Below, piece after piece: positions 16,297 to 24,878 of a stretch of DNA of 44,076 nt. The position numbers were made by a program, and so were the translations under genes. The DNA is from Planctomycetaceae bacterium (GTDB taxonomy: Bacteria; Planctomycetota; Planctomycetia; Pirellulales; Pirellulaceae), in contig PAQH01000082.1 of the NCBI GenBank assembly GCA_002709225.1, forward strand, positions 1-44,076. Direction: 5' to 3'. Under the pieces are notes generated by a model, which had not been told where the DNA came from, searched no databases, and was given only the letters and a program-made list of their open reading frames with translations. Position 1 is the stretch's first letter. Every line of letters starts with the position of its first letter.

Positions 16297-19200
16297 TTAG
16301 TCTTCGGAACTGTCGTAGCCGGTTTGCAGCAGCTCTTCTTCCTCTTGGATGATGATTCTCGGCGTGACCATCATCATCAGGCTCTGCGTTTCACGGCCGA
16401 TACCAACATTCTTGAACAAACGATTGATGTACGGAATGTTGTGGAGAATCGGCAGACCACGCTCATTGCGGCCTTCCCGTAGCCGCTTGATTCCGCCCAT
16501 GAGAACGGTGCCGCCATCGGGTACCGCGACTGTGGTGGAAACGGTAGTGAAACCGAACACCGGAAGCTGCAGTGTTGAACCTTCGCGAGAGATAATGTTG
16601 TTGGTGGCTTCAGCCCGATCGGTATTACCTGCGTCATCCAGGATTTCATCGGCGATAGAGCTTGTGTCTGAGGTCTCTTTGCCTTCAAAAGTAAACTCTT
16701 CGACGTTGCCAATACTGCTGAACAGGGGTACCAGCGTGAGTCGCACAAAGCGACGGTCTGAGGAAACAACCGCTTGTACACTCAGTGACGTACCCTCGTT
16801 CAATACGGTCACAACAGGTTGATGTGCGGCTGCAAAATCACCCACTACGGGGACCAGGCCTGTTACGAATGGACGTTGCTGGACGTCCATCACCGTTGCC
16901 AGCTGGCCATTGAAGAGAGTGACTTTGGGGGCTTCGAGTACATTCGTTCGGTTATCACCATGTGCCGCCTGGATCACGAAGTAGGCCTCAATGTCGCTGA
17001 GGATCGCGAAACCAAAGTTGGCGGCAGTACCGACGTCAAAACCGCCGAACTGGGGAATGGAACTTTGAAAGAAGTCCTGAGTGAAAGACAGATCCAGATC
17101 TGAGGTCGGCTGTCCGTCGGGAGCCAGACCGACCACCATGCTCGGTCCCGCGTCATCGAGGCTCGGGTGCGTCAGGTCTGTCGGTGTCATGTTGGTGTTG
17201 TCGTCGATGTCAAAATCGAAATCGACACCGATGCGTTCAAAGAAATTGTCCGACAGCGTGATGAATCGCATTTCGATCGTCACCTGCAAATCCTGGAGGC
17301 GTCGCAGCTGGTCAAGCAGGTCGGCGATCTGATCATGGATCTCTTGAGTTTGACTGATGACCAGACTCAGGTTCGTGCCAAATTCCTTGATCGCACCATT
17401 ACCACCGACTTCGTCCCAACTGTCGGGAGAGATTGTCGATGTGATCAGCTCGATAAGCGAATCGAAGTCGGCCGCGGCTGCACCACCGGGTGCGCCCGGT
17501 CCGAATTCGCTTTCTGGTCCTGACCCTGCACCGAGGCTCCGCAAGGCACCGGCGGCGCCGAGTTGCGCCATGGCTGAACTCTTAGGAACCGATCCACTTT
17601 CATTAGCGGCCATCATCAGGGGGGTGCTTCCGGATGAGGGCATGTTCTGCCCATATCCTAAAGCTCGGTAGCTTTCTCGAATCGCCCCGGCGAGGCCCAT
17701 GTTATAGCTAGGTACAAAGTTGGGAATTGGAATAACCAGATCCGCGACGTTGTACACCTGGCTATAGACATTCATGTTGTGTGCGTCCATGCTGGTGACC
17801 CGCAGGACCTCGTTTTGAATGACATAGCTCAGGTTCAGAGGTTCGAGAATCAGTCTCAAAGCTGCTGACATAGCGATCGGCTGTCGTAGGTTGATGGTCA
17901 CCGCGGTATCCACCGTGACGCCTTCAGCAGATAGTCCGTACGGATCGAGGTAGACATTGACGTCCGCCATCGTGCCAAGAGTTTCTAGTACGTCTTCCAA
18001 GGGCATTTCTTGGAACTTGACATCAACCTTGGTCTTCAGCTGCTTTTGAATCTGCAGTTCGGCTTCGTTGAAACGCAGTTGGTAGCGTTCTAGCAATCTC
18101 CGGCGATCTCGCGACAGCTCACGCCACTTGGTGGGATTGAATACCAGCGGTTGTCGATCGTCCATTGGTTGCGAGGATGCAACTACTGATTGGAGTACGT
18201 CGACCACACCCTGTTCTTTTTGCATACTGATATCGAGGTCAGCTGCAATTCGGCGAATGAATCGGCTTTGCGCCATCAGGTTCACAACAACCGGGTTGCG
18301 TGCATCGATTTCCTGAGCCTGGCGGGCGACCGCTTCGGCCTCTGCAAATCTCCTTTCATCGACGAGTGTATTGAACTCTTCTACTAGCTCGGCAATCTTG
18401 TTTTCCATTTCGTTCTTTTTGAGTCTTTGATCGGTGACTCCCTGGCGAACGTCACGGTTGTGTTGCTCTTGAGCAATCCGAGCGCGGTTGCGATCGATAT
18501 AAGTTTGTAATCTGTTGATATGGCTGTCGACCAAAGTCAGCATTTGTTTCTTGGTGACGGAATCGACGGCGGATTCGCGAACACGGTCACTCAGGCGTTG
18601 GAGACGCGCGAGGGCGGCATTGGGATCCGTGGCTGCCATTTCTTCAGCCATCTTCTGTTCATTCAAGATTTCCCGTTGCAGCTGGTCTCGCTTGAGACGC
18701 TCTTCGACGGTGAACTGGTCGAGAGGTGAGGGGGCGGTTTTCGGCGCAGGTAACGCGTTGGGCGGAGCTGTTTGGAGCAGCGCCAGCTTGGTTTTCAGTT
18801 CCTGCCGAATTGCTGGATCGAGTTCGGCTTCAAATTGCCAGGCCTGCGTAAATAGCCGTTGGGCTGCCGCGCGGTCCTGATTAACCAAGGCTTGCATTCC
18901 TTGTTGGAATAGCTGAACACCTGCGGAGTTGGGGTTCGGAATCGCTGTTGGTTGGGTTGCCACAGGTGCTGGGGTTGTTGCTTGCGCAGCCAACACTCGG
19001 TTTGGATCGCGATTGGGGTCATACAATCCTTGCTGGACGGCTGGGGCACCCGGATTGCCAGCGAGGCTACCCGCTTGCTGGACATTTCGATCGGTAAATC
19101 GCGCGACGTTTTGATCGCTGAAACGTACAGCGCTGGGACCGACTGGTGGTGTTTGGACGACCGGATTTGGCTGTCCGGCAGGCTGCCGACGCGCATCGCT

Positions 19201-19896
19201 GAGCTGGCCGGATGCTGCGACTTGCCCAGCTTGGTTCTTTTGGGCGGCGGTTTGCTGTAGCGCCTTGATCTCGACGAGCATCTTCTGCGGTGTGGTCTCA
19301 AACGCCTGGTAGGTGACAGGCAACGACTTGGCCTTGTCAACCAGCTGTTTGGCTTCAGTATATGCCGCATACCGGATCAACCCGCGGGCCTGGTCCATTA
19401 GCAGACGCGACTGGTTGCGCTGGTAGGCAATCGGATCCGCAGGGGCGTTTGCTTCCGCTGCTAATTGGCTGATGCGGCGAGCAAGTGCTTCGATCTTGAG
19501 TGGAGAATCAGCGTGTAACGGATAGGTGATCCCCAGCTTTTTGGCTTGAGCAATCAGCTGCAAGGCTTGTTGCTGCTTGCCGGCGGCGAGTGCTCGCCGT
19601 GCTCCCAGGAGTAACGCCTGGCTTTGCTGCTGGGCGTTGGGTGGCTGCTGCGGTCCCTGGCCAGCTGGTTGAGGGCCGCGGCGGGCATCCGACACCGTAC
19701 GGAGTGCTGCCTGCCGTGCGGCAAAAGGATCGGTTGGCAGGGCTGCGTTATCACCCGAGACAACAGGAAGTGACAACTGCCCCAATTCACATGATGCACT
19801 AAGCCAGAGGCTTGCTAAGGAGTGGGGCGCCGCACTAGCAGACGTAGTCAGCAGTGTCAGGCACGAAAGGACAAACAGGGGGGCAGTCGCTCTCAA
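16297..19896 (-). CDS. Secretin-family outer-membrane channel protein (type II/III secretion or type IV pilus-like)
   Basis: Predicted 1199 residues, longer than typical GspD/PilQ (about 600-750). The start is TTG, supported by AAGGAGA six bases upstream and by a signal peptide (MRATAPLFVLSCLTLLTTSASA). Residues 80-600 are Gln/Ala-rich and helical, probably TPR-like and coiled coil, and include repeated AKKLGITYPL / AKSLPVTYQ modules. An N-domain starts near 622 (KVDVKFQEMPLEDVLETLG). The secretin core covers roughly 870-1180: VTIEMRFITLSDNFFERIGV, LEAPKVTLFNGQLATV and, near 1127, VPDGGTVLMGGIKR, the family signature. Secretins form outer-membrane multimers. No ATPase, pilin or inner-membrane partner gene is in the window, so it is an orphan here. 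Confidence 0.92.
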   Translation of the reverse strand: MRATAPLFVLSCLTLLTTSASAAPHSLASLWLSASCELGQLSLPVVSGDNAALPTDPFAARQAALRTVSDARRGPQPAGQGPQQPPNAQQQSQALLLGARRALAAGKQQQALQLIAQAKKLGITYPLHADSPLKIEALARRISQLAAEANAPADPIAYQRNQSRLLMDQARGLIRYAAYTEAKQLVDKAKSLPVTYQAFETTPQKMLVEIKALQQTAAQKNQAGQVAASGQLSDARRQPAGQPNPVVQTPPVGPSAVRFSDQNVARFTDRNVQQAGSLAGNPGAPAVQQGLYDPNRDPNRVLAAQATTPAPVATQPTAIPNPNSAGVQLFQQGMQALVNQDRAAAQRLFTQAWQFEAELDPAIRQELKTKLALLQTAPPNALPAPKTAPSPLDQFTVEERLKRDQLQREILNEQKMAEEMAATDPNAALARLQRLSDRVRESAVDSVTKKQMLTLVDSHINRLQTYIDRNRARIAQEQHNRDVRQGVTDQRLKKNEMENKIAELVEEFNTLVDERRFAEAEAVARQAQEIDARNPVVVNLMAQSRFIRRIAADLDISMQKEQGVVDVLQSVVASSQPMDDRQPLVFNPTKWRELSRDRRRLLERYQLRFNEAELQIQKQLKTKVDVKFQEMPLEDVLETLGTMADVNVYLDPYGLSAEGVTVDTAVTINLRQPIAMSAALRLILEPLNLSYVIQNEVLRVTSMDAHNMNVYSQVYNVADLVIPIPNFVPSYNMGLAGAIRESYRALGYGQNMPSSGSTPLMMAANESGSVPKSSAMAQLGAAGALRSLGAGSGPESEFGPGAPGGAAAADFDSLIELITSTISPDSWDEVGGNGAIKEFGTNLSLVISQTQEIHDQIADLLDQLRRLQDLQVTIEMRFITLSDNFFERIGVDFDFDIDDNTNMTPTDLTHPSLDDAGPSMVVGLAPDGQPTSDLDLSFTQDFFQSSIPQFGGFDVGTAANFGFAILSDIEAYFVIQAAHGDNRTNVLEAPKVTLFNGQLATVMDVQQRPFVTGLVPVVGDFAAAHQPVVTVLNEGTSLSVQAVVSSDRRFVRLTLVPLFSSIGNVEEFTFEGKETSDTSSIADEILDDAGNTDRAEATNNIISREGSTLQLPVFGFTTVSTTVAVPDGGTVLMGGIKRLREGRNERGLPILHNIPYINRLFKNVGIGRETQSLMMMVTPRIIIQEEEELLQTGYDSSED

Positions 19897-20644
19897 CGCG
19901 ATTCTCCTTCTCCGCGATGAACGAATTCCTGTAACAACCCGAAGGAAAGTGCAATACTGGTCAAAACTGTTTGCTATCAGTTCAGATCAGGTCTTTCCGT
20001 GAATTGTTGACGAGAAGTCGCAAACGATAATCGCTGTGTGCACCATTTCGCATTGCCGTCCCTGACGGCATTGTCCAATGGCCTCGACGAACGAATTGAT
20101 AAGACTTGTCTGTAGACGAGAGCGGGATAAATACTGGCCTCGGATAAGCGGGTCAAGGTCAGTTTTCCGCGTGGTTTCTTGATGCGAAACAGACCCAGTC
20201 AGCATTCGCGAGAGCGGATTTGTGCAAGTACTCGATGGTTTACTTGCAGGGCGCTGCGTGGTGGCTGTCTGAATCATATTGCTTGTTCTGGTTTTTAACC
20301 GGGAAGTACTTTTCTAGAGGACTTCGGCCGCGGTCTTCATTTTCGGCAGACCGGGCTGGATAGTTCTGGAGAACTTGTCTTTTTTTGACACAAATACGGA
20401 TTATGAAAACTGGGTAAGATAAAGTTCGCTGCTAGCCATCTCGAACGGGTTGACGAAGTCCGTTCTCTGCAACGAAGCGGCCTTGGTTTGACGGGGCGCA
20501 ATCGATAACCTACCGACGCGCTGGGTGGAGCGCGCTGTTGTTCAGCACGGCTTCAGTATGCGCATCAACAAGGTCGCAACGGTCTCATTGGTGCTGGCAG
20601 TGAATCGAATGGCTGCCCAGGTTGAGAGCGTGTAGGAGAACGAG
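19897..20644. other. Long divergent intergenic region
   Basis: 748 bases between the secretin (minus) and a small lipoprotein (plus). A TTGACA lies at 20385-20390, but the nearest -10-like TAAGAT (20415-20420) is 24 bases away, too far for a standard promoter. A 96-codon minus-strand frame at 19987-20277 has no signal or family features. Nothing else could be supported. Confidence 0.4.
19903..19909 (-). promoter_or_regulatory. Shine-Dalgarno deciding the TTG start of the secretin
   Basis: On the minus strand AAGGAGA lies six bases before TTG at 19896, with a signal peptide beginning immediately after. This makes the TTG start convincing. Confidence 0.8.
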
Positions 20645-20977
20645 ATGAAGAGGTTGATGACCTGCCTGTTATTGGTGCCTCTACTGGTCGGGTGTCGGCG
20701 CAACGTCGCGGAAACCGATCCGTTTTCGGTCTGGGGCAAGTCGCGGATACCTCCTCCGGCCACTGGTAGTAGTACCCAGAATGAATATTACCGGCCGGGT
20801 ACTGTCCGGCCGGTGCCATCAACGGCGACCACTGGTTGGAAATCAGTAAGCCACGGTAATCGCACCTCTCACGTTTCGGATTTGGCGAACAAGGTCGCAC
20901 CTGAAAATAGCTCGAAATTGGCTGGCGGACACGCTACCGGTAGCGATGTTCGTCGGGCCCAAGTGGTGAGCCGTTAG
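20645..20977 (+). CDS. Small hypothetical lipoprotein
   Basis: Predicted 110 residues with AGGAG upstream of the ATG. MKRLMTCLLLVPLLVGC is a textbook lipoprotein signal, with the lipidated Cys at 17. The rest is low-complexity, Ser/Thr/Pro-rich (IPPPATGSS, TVRPVPSTATTG), with no recognised domain, and is probably a disordered envelope-facing chain. The next gene, rpsD, starts 405 bases later and need not be linked. I do not recognise a family. Confidence 0.7.
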   Translation: MKRLMTCLLLVPLLVGCRRNVAETDPFSVWGKSRIPPPATGSSTQNEYYRPGTVRPVPSTATTGWKSVSHGNRTSHVSDLANKVAPENSSKLAGGHATGSDVRRAQVVSR

Positions 20978-21382
20978 CCAATTCGAGTCCTGAACGTCTG
21001 GGGGACGGAACAAAGGGCTCAATCAGACAGTTCCCGACTTGCTTAGGCAGGTTTCAATTCCGGGTGATTGTTGCATTTCGCCGACCAGGCGAGTCGTCAG
21101 TGCGTGGCAGATCCGCTGTTTCCCGCCCATCTAACTCCACTGTTCCCGGCTGTTCATGTTGGCAACAGTGACGTGATGGCAGCTATTGGGGGCCCAGGAA
21201 ACCTCGCCGCCGGGCCAAAGAAATCCAGGACAAACGGTGTGGTTGGCGGGGAACATTTGACTAGAAATTGCCAAGAAACTTCCGTCCACTACTTGTTGAA
21301 CGCAATGAAATGCGCGATCATTGGAAGCTTCCAAGTGCGGTGGCAGACTGGTTTTAGTAGCGGGATGAAGAAAGAGCAATAG
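20978..21382. other. Region upstream of rpsD
   Basis: No credible gene. A 104-codon frame ends directly before the rpsD ATG but has no start signal or composition suggesting a protein. The region should hold the rpsD promoter and any leader; no S4-binding structure could be identified by eye. Confidence 0.4.
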
Positions 21383-21991
21383 ATGGCACGATACACTGGC
21401 CCGAAAACACGTATCAACCGACGGCTGGGGGCCCAGATCTACGAGAATTCTGGTGCCTTACGAGCAATGGAGCGACGGGACGCGCCGCCCGGAATGCACA
21501 CCCGTCCGCGGCGCACTTCTAACTACGGTCTTGCGCTGCGTGAAAAACAGAAGATCAAGCATTACTACGGATTGGGTGAGCGCCAGCTACGACGTTTTTT
21601 CGATAACGTCACTCGCAAAAAGGGAAACACGGGCGAAGAATTGTTGATGTTGTGCGAACGACGTTTAGATAACGTCATCCGACGCTCCGGTTTCACCAAA
21701 ACGCGTCCCCAGGCACGTCAGGGAATCGCACATGGACACTTCCAGGTAAACGGAATCAAGGTCGACAAGCCGAGTTACTTGTTGCGTCCGGGCGACGTGG
21801 TAACGGTTCGTAATCGAAAGAACTTGCTCAACTTATATCGTGAGGTTTCGGCGGATCAGGCTGGTGAGCCGCTGGACTGGGTGGTCTTTGATCCAGAAAC
21901 GTTGCGTGCCACCGTTCAAGGGAATCCCGGACCTAGCGATATTAGCTTGCCGGTTGACGTAAATATGGTGGTCGAGTTTCTGTCTCGCTAG
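21383..21991 (+). CDS. rpsD: 30S ribosomal protein S4
   Basis: Predicted 202 residues, full length for S4. It nucleates 30S assembly by binding the 16S rRNA 5' domain, and in other bacteria represses its own operon. Recognisable blocks are MARYTGPKTRINRRLG, KQKIKHYYGLGERQLRR, then the S4 RNA-binding domain at about 92-155 (CERRLDNVIRRSGF, RQGIAHGHFQVNG, LRPGDVVTVR). The N-terminal zinc-binding Cys cluster is absent (C-minus type). It stands alone rather than beside rpsM, rpsK and rpoA. The upstream sequence AAGAAAGAG is a weak ribosome site. Confidence 0.98.
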   Translation: MARYTGPKTRINRRLGAQIYENSGALRAMERRDAPPGMHTRPRRTSNYGLALREKQKIKHYYGLGERQLRRFFDNVTRKKGNTGEELLMLCERRLDNVIRRSGFTKTRPQARQGIAHGHFQVNGIKVDKPSYLLRPGDVVTVRNRKNLLNLYREVSADQAGEPLDWVVFDPETLRATVQGNPGPSDISLPVDVNMVVEFLSR

Positions 21992-22077
21992 TTGCCTTGC
22001 TCGGTTTGTTTTTTGGCAACGCGCACCGCCCGGGCCCATGGTTGTCAATGTGGGTGCGCTCGTTCGAGCTTGTATAG

Positions 22078-23502
22078 ATGCATGCACCCTTGGCAGTAAT
22101 CGGTGGCGGTCCTGGTGGGTACGCTGCGGCTTTCTTGGCAGCGGATCTAGGTGTCGATGTAGTCCTGGTCGATGCGGCCCCGAGGCTGGGAGGGACGTGC
22201 CTGTTGCACGGCTGCATCCCATCTAAGGCACTACTGCACGTTGCCCGCGTTCTCGCGGAAGTTGAGGAATTGGGCCAGGATTGGGGTGTGGCTTTCGGTC
22301 AACCCGACATCGACCTGGCTCATGTCAGATCGCGTAAAGACAAAGTGGTAGCCACGCTCGCCGGTGGTTTGCAGCAACTAGCGAAACGTCGCGGTGTTCG
22401 CGTCGTTTGTGCTCGCGCTCGTTTTCAAGATGCAAATACGCTGCAATTGGAAGGGGAGAGCGACTCGATACCGGACGGCGGCGTTATGACATTTGATCAT
22501 GCGATTATTGCCACTGGGTCATCGCCCATTGTTCCCGAGCCGTTGCGTACCGCCTCCCAGCGTGTAATGGACTCGGAAGAAGCGCTGCGACTGGAACGCA
22601 TACCAGATTCGTTGCTCGTTGTTGGTGGTGGTTACATCGGCTTGGAACTGGGTACCGTTTACACCCGTCTGGGTTCTCAGGTAACGATTGTTGAAATGGC
22701 TGATCGCTTGTTGCCGGCGGTCGATTCAGATTTGGTCAAGCACTTGCAACGGAGGCTCGGCAAACTCGTTGAGGATCGTCTATTCTTGAACACACGTGTG
22801 GTGAATATGGTCGATAGTCCCGCTGCTGTGGAAGTTACTTTAGAGGGTAGCGCGAGCCAAGCGGTCGAAAAGTTCGATGCGGTCCTGGTTGCTGTTGGTC
22901 GGCGCGCTGCTACACGACAACTCGGATTGGAGAAGACCCGTATACAGGTGGATTCGCTCGGCTTTATTCAATGCGATCGGCAGCAGCGCACCGCTGAGCC
23001 TCACATTCTTGCGGTAGGAGATGTTGCTGGTGAACCAATGTTGGCACACAAGGCGGCGCACCAGGCGCGAACTGCAATCGATGTGCTTCAAGGCAAGTCG
23101 ACCGAGTTTGACAAACGGGCCATTCCGGCTGTGATCTTCACCGACCCCGAGATTGCCTGGGCTGGATTGACTGAGCAGCAGGCGGCTATGGCAAACCGGC
23201 GTGTGGAGTCCGCACTTTTTCCTTGGGCAGCCAGTGGGCGAGCTCAGGCGACCGGGCGGACGGACGGTTTGACCAAGTGGCTGATTGACCCGGATTCAAG
23301 ACAACTCATCGGCTGCGGCATCGTAGGAGTCGGGGCCGGAGAATTAATCTCGGAAGCGGTACTGGCAATCGAAATGGGGTGTGAAGTGACCGATGTCACA
23401 CATTCGGTACATCCGCATCCGACGCTGAGTGAAACCCTGATGAATGCTGCCGAGGTGTTTTCGGGAACGGCGTTAGAAATTTACAAACCACGCCGTCGCT
23501 GA
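22078..23502 (+). CDS. lpdA: Dihydrolipoamide dehydrogenase (E3)
   Basis: Predicted 474 residues, usual length for the family. It reoxidises lipoamide on 2-oxoacid dehydrogenases or the glycine cleavage system, passing electrons through FAD to NAD+. Evidence: FAD-binding VIGGGPGGYAAAF at 7-19; redox disulfide GGTCLLHGCIPSK (Cys 41 and 46); NAD-binding VVGGGYIGLELG; second FAD motif ILAVGDVAGEPMLAHKA; and the C-terminal catalytic HSVHPHPTLSE. The usual redox sequence CLNVGC is here CLLHGC, with both Cys kept. No E1, E2 or gcv genes adjoin it, so the partner complex lies elsewhere. The ribosome site is weak. The symbol follows the family; a general flavin disulfide reductase is the alternative. 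Confidence 0.93.
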   Translation: MHAPLAVIGGGPGGYAAAFLAADLGVDVVLVDAAPRLGGTCLLHGCIPSKALLHVARVLAEVEELGQDWGVAFGQPDIDLAHVRSRKDKVVATLAGGLQQLAKRRGVRVVCARARFQDANTLQLEGESDSIPDGGVMTFDHAIIATGSSPIVPEPLRTASQRVMDSEEALRLERIPDSLLVVGGGYIGLELGTVYTRLGSQVTIVEMADRLLPAVDSDLVKHLQRRLGKLVEDRLFLNTRVVNMVDSPAAVEVTLEGSASQAVEKFDAVLVAVGRRAATRQLGLEKTRIQVDSLGFIQCDRQQRTAEPHILAVGDVAGEPMLAHKAAHQARTAIDVLQGKSTEFDKRAIPAVIFTDPEIAWAGLTEQQAAMANRRVESALFPWAASGRAQATGRTDGLTKWLIDPDSRQLIGCGIVGVGAGELISEAVLAIEMGCEVTDVTHSVHPHPTLSETLMNAAEVFSGTALEIYKPRRR

Positions 23503-23645
23503 GAGGTCTGCCCAGCTGGGAAGTTCTCACTTTGGCGCGGCGAACTTATGTCGATGACAGCAGCGCTGTCTGACTCTAGGGTGTGTCCACAGGCCTTGTT
23601 GTGACGTGTGTTATGGTTTTCAGTTTGACAAACGTCTAACCCTGA

Positions 23646-24866
23646 ATGAATTTCATGAAACGTGTCATTATTATCCCCGATGGCTGCGCCGACGAACCCC
23701 AGGATGCGTTGGCAGGAAAGTCTCCTCTAGAAGCCGCGCACATTCCCGGGATGGACCGGATCGCGAGTGATGGCGTAGTCGGGCGGGCAAATCATGTTCC
23801 TGCGCACTTGCCCGCGGGTTCAGCGGTCGCCAACATGAGCCTGCTGGGGTATGACCCCTGTAGGTACTTCACCGGTCGCGCTCCCTTGGAAGCAGCGGCA
23901 CAGAACTTAGATCTAGGCCCCGATGATTGGGCAATTCGTTGCAACCTGGTGACTGTCCAGGATCAGATGATGCGTGATTTTACAGCTGGCCACATCACCT
24001 CGGAGGAAGCTGGTGCGCTATTGAAGACAGCCCAAGGCGAGGTCGACGACGATCGCGCCGAATTTGTGCCCGGTGTGAGCTACCGCAACCTGTTGCTAGT
24101 TCGCAGCGCCGAAAACACGTCGTTGTTTTCGAACGAGACGCGGACGGTTCCGCCGCATGATCTCACGGACAAATCGGTAGTGGATGATTTTCCTCGGGGT
24201 CCAGGGAGTGACTGGCTTAATGAAATGATGAGTCAGAGTGTTGAGTGGTTTGCGGATCACCCAGTGAATCAAAGGCGTGCACAAAATGGGCAGCTGCCCG
24301 CCACCAATTTGTGGTTGTGGGGGCTTGGAAAGACACCTCAGCTTCCGGCTTTTGACGAGATGTACGGTTGTCGCGGTAGTATGATCACTGCGGTTGATTT
24401 GCTGCGTGGGATTGCGGCGCTGATCGGGTGGGAGCGTGTGGAGGTTCCCGGAGCGACGGGCTATACCGACACCGATTATGCGGCAAAGGGGCGCTTTGCG
24501 ATGGAGACGTTGTCAAAGCAAGATCTTGTTTGTGTCCATATTGAAGCGCCAGATGAAGCTTCACACGAAGGTGATTTGAAGGCAAAGATCTCTGCGCTGG
24601 AAGCAATCGACCAGGACATTGTCTGTCCATTGCTTGCGGCTCTCGAATCTCAGGGAGACTATCAGATCCTGGTTAGTCCCGATCACCCCACGCCGTTGCG
24701 AACGAAAACTCATAGTCACGGATTCGTCCCGTTTGCGATTGCTGGTACGGGAATCCAATCAGACCAACACAAGTTCTACCATGAACGCGCAGCATCAGAA
24801 TCCTCATTGTCATTCGAAGAAGGCTGGCGTTTGATGGCATATTTCACTCAAACATCTATCGCGTGA
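23646..24866 (+). CDS. ApgM-like phosphoglycerate mutase family protein, proposed homoserine kinase
   Basis: Predicted 406 residues (a second in-frame ATG at 23655 is equally plausible; neither has a clear Shine-Dalgarno). It belongs to the alkaline-phosphatase superfamily branch of archaeal-type cofactor-independent phosphoglycerate mutases: RVIIIPDGCADEP near the N-terminus, AGSAVANMSLLGYDP around the nucleophile Ser (about 59), FTGRAPLEAAAQ, then metal-site motifs HIEAPDEASHEGD and VSPDHPTPLRTKTHSHG. The group proposed to be homoserine kinase (TIGR02535) is recognised partly by linkage to threonine-pathway genes. Here the gene is 12 bases before aspartate kinase, so homoserine phosphorylation for threonine synthesis is favoured over glycolytic mutase activity. 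That choice is an inference. Confidence 0.85.
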   Translation: MNFMKRVIIIPDGCADEPQDALAGKSPLEAAHIPGMDRIASDGVVGRANHVPAHLPAGSAVANMSLLGYDPCRYFTGRAPLEAAAQNLDLGPDDWAIRCNLVTVQDQMMRDFTAGHITSEEAGALLKTAQGEVDDDRAEFVPGVSYRNLLLVRSAENTSLFSNETRTVPPHDLTDKSVVDDFPRGPGSDWLNEMMSQSVEWFADHPVNQRRAQNGQLPATNLWLWGLGKTPQLPAFDEMYGCRGSMITAVDLLRGIAALIGWERVEVPGATGYTDTDYAAKGRFAMETLSKQDLVCVHIEAPDEASHEGDLKAKISALEAIDQDIVCPLLAALESQGDYQILVSPDHPTPLRTKTHSHGFVPFAIAGTGIQSDQHKFYHERAASESSLSFEEGWRLMAYFTQTSIA

Positions 24867-24878
24867 CCTGGTGTTTTC

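Noticed and set aside
19987-20277. 96-codon minus-strand frame upstream of the secretin
   Set aside because: No ribosome site, no motif, and composition unlike neighbouring genes.
20385-20420. TTGACA with a later TAAGAT as a promoter
   Set aside because: The spacing of 24 bases is too long for a sigma-70-type promoter, and no better -10 sequence was found.
21068-21382. 104-codon frame ending right before rpsD
   Set aside because: It begins at a TTG with no ribosome site and has no recognisable features; adjacency to rpsD is probably chance.
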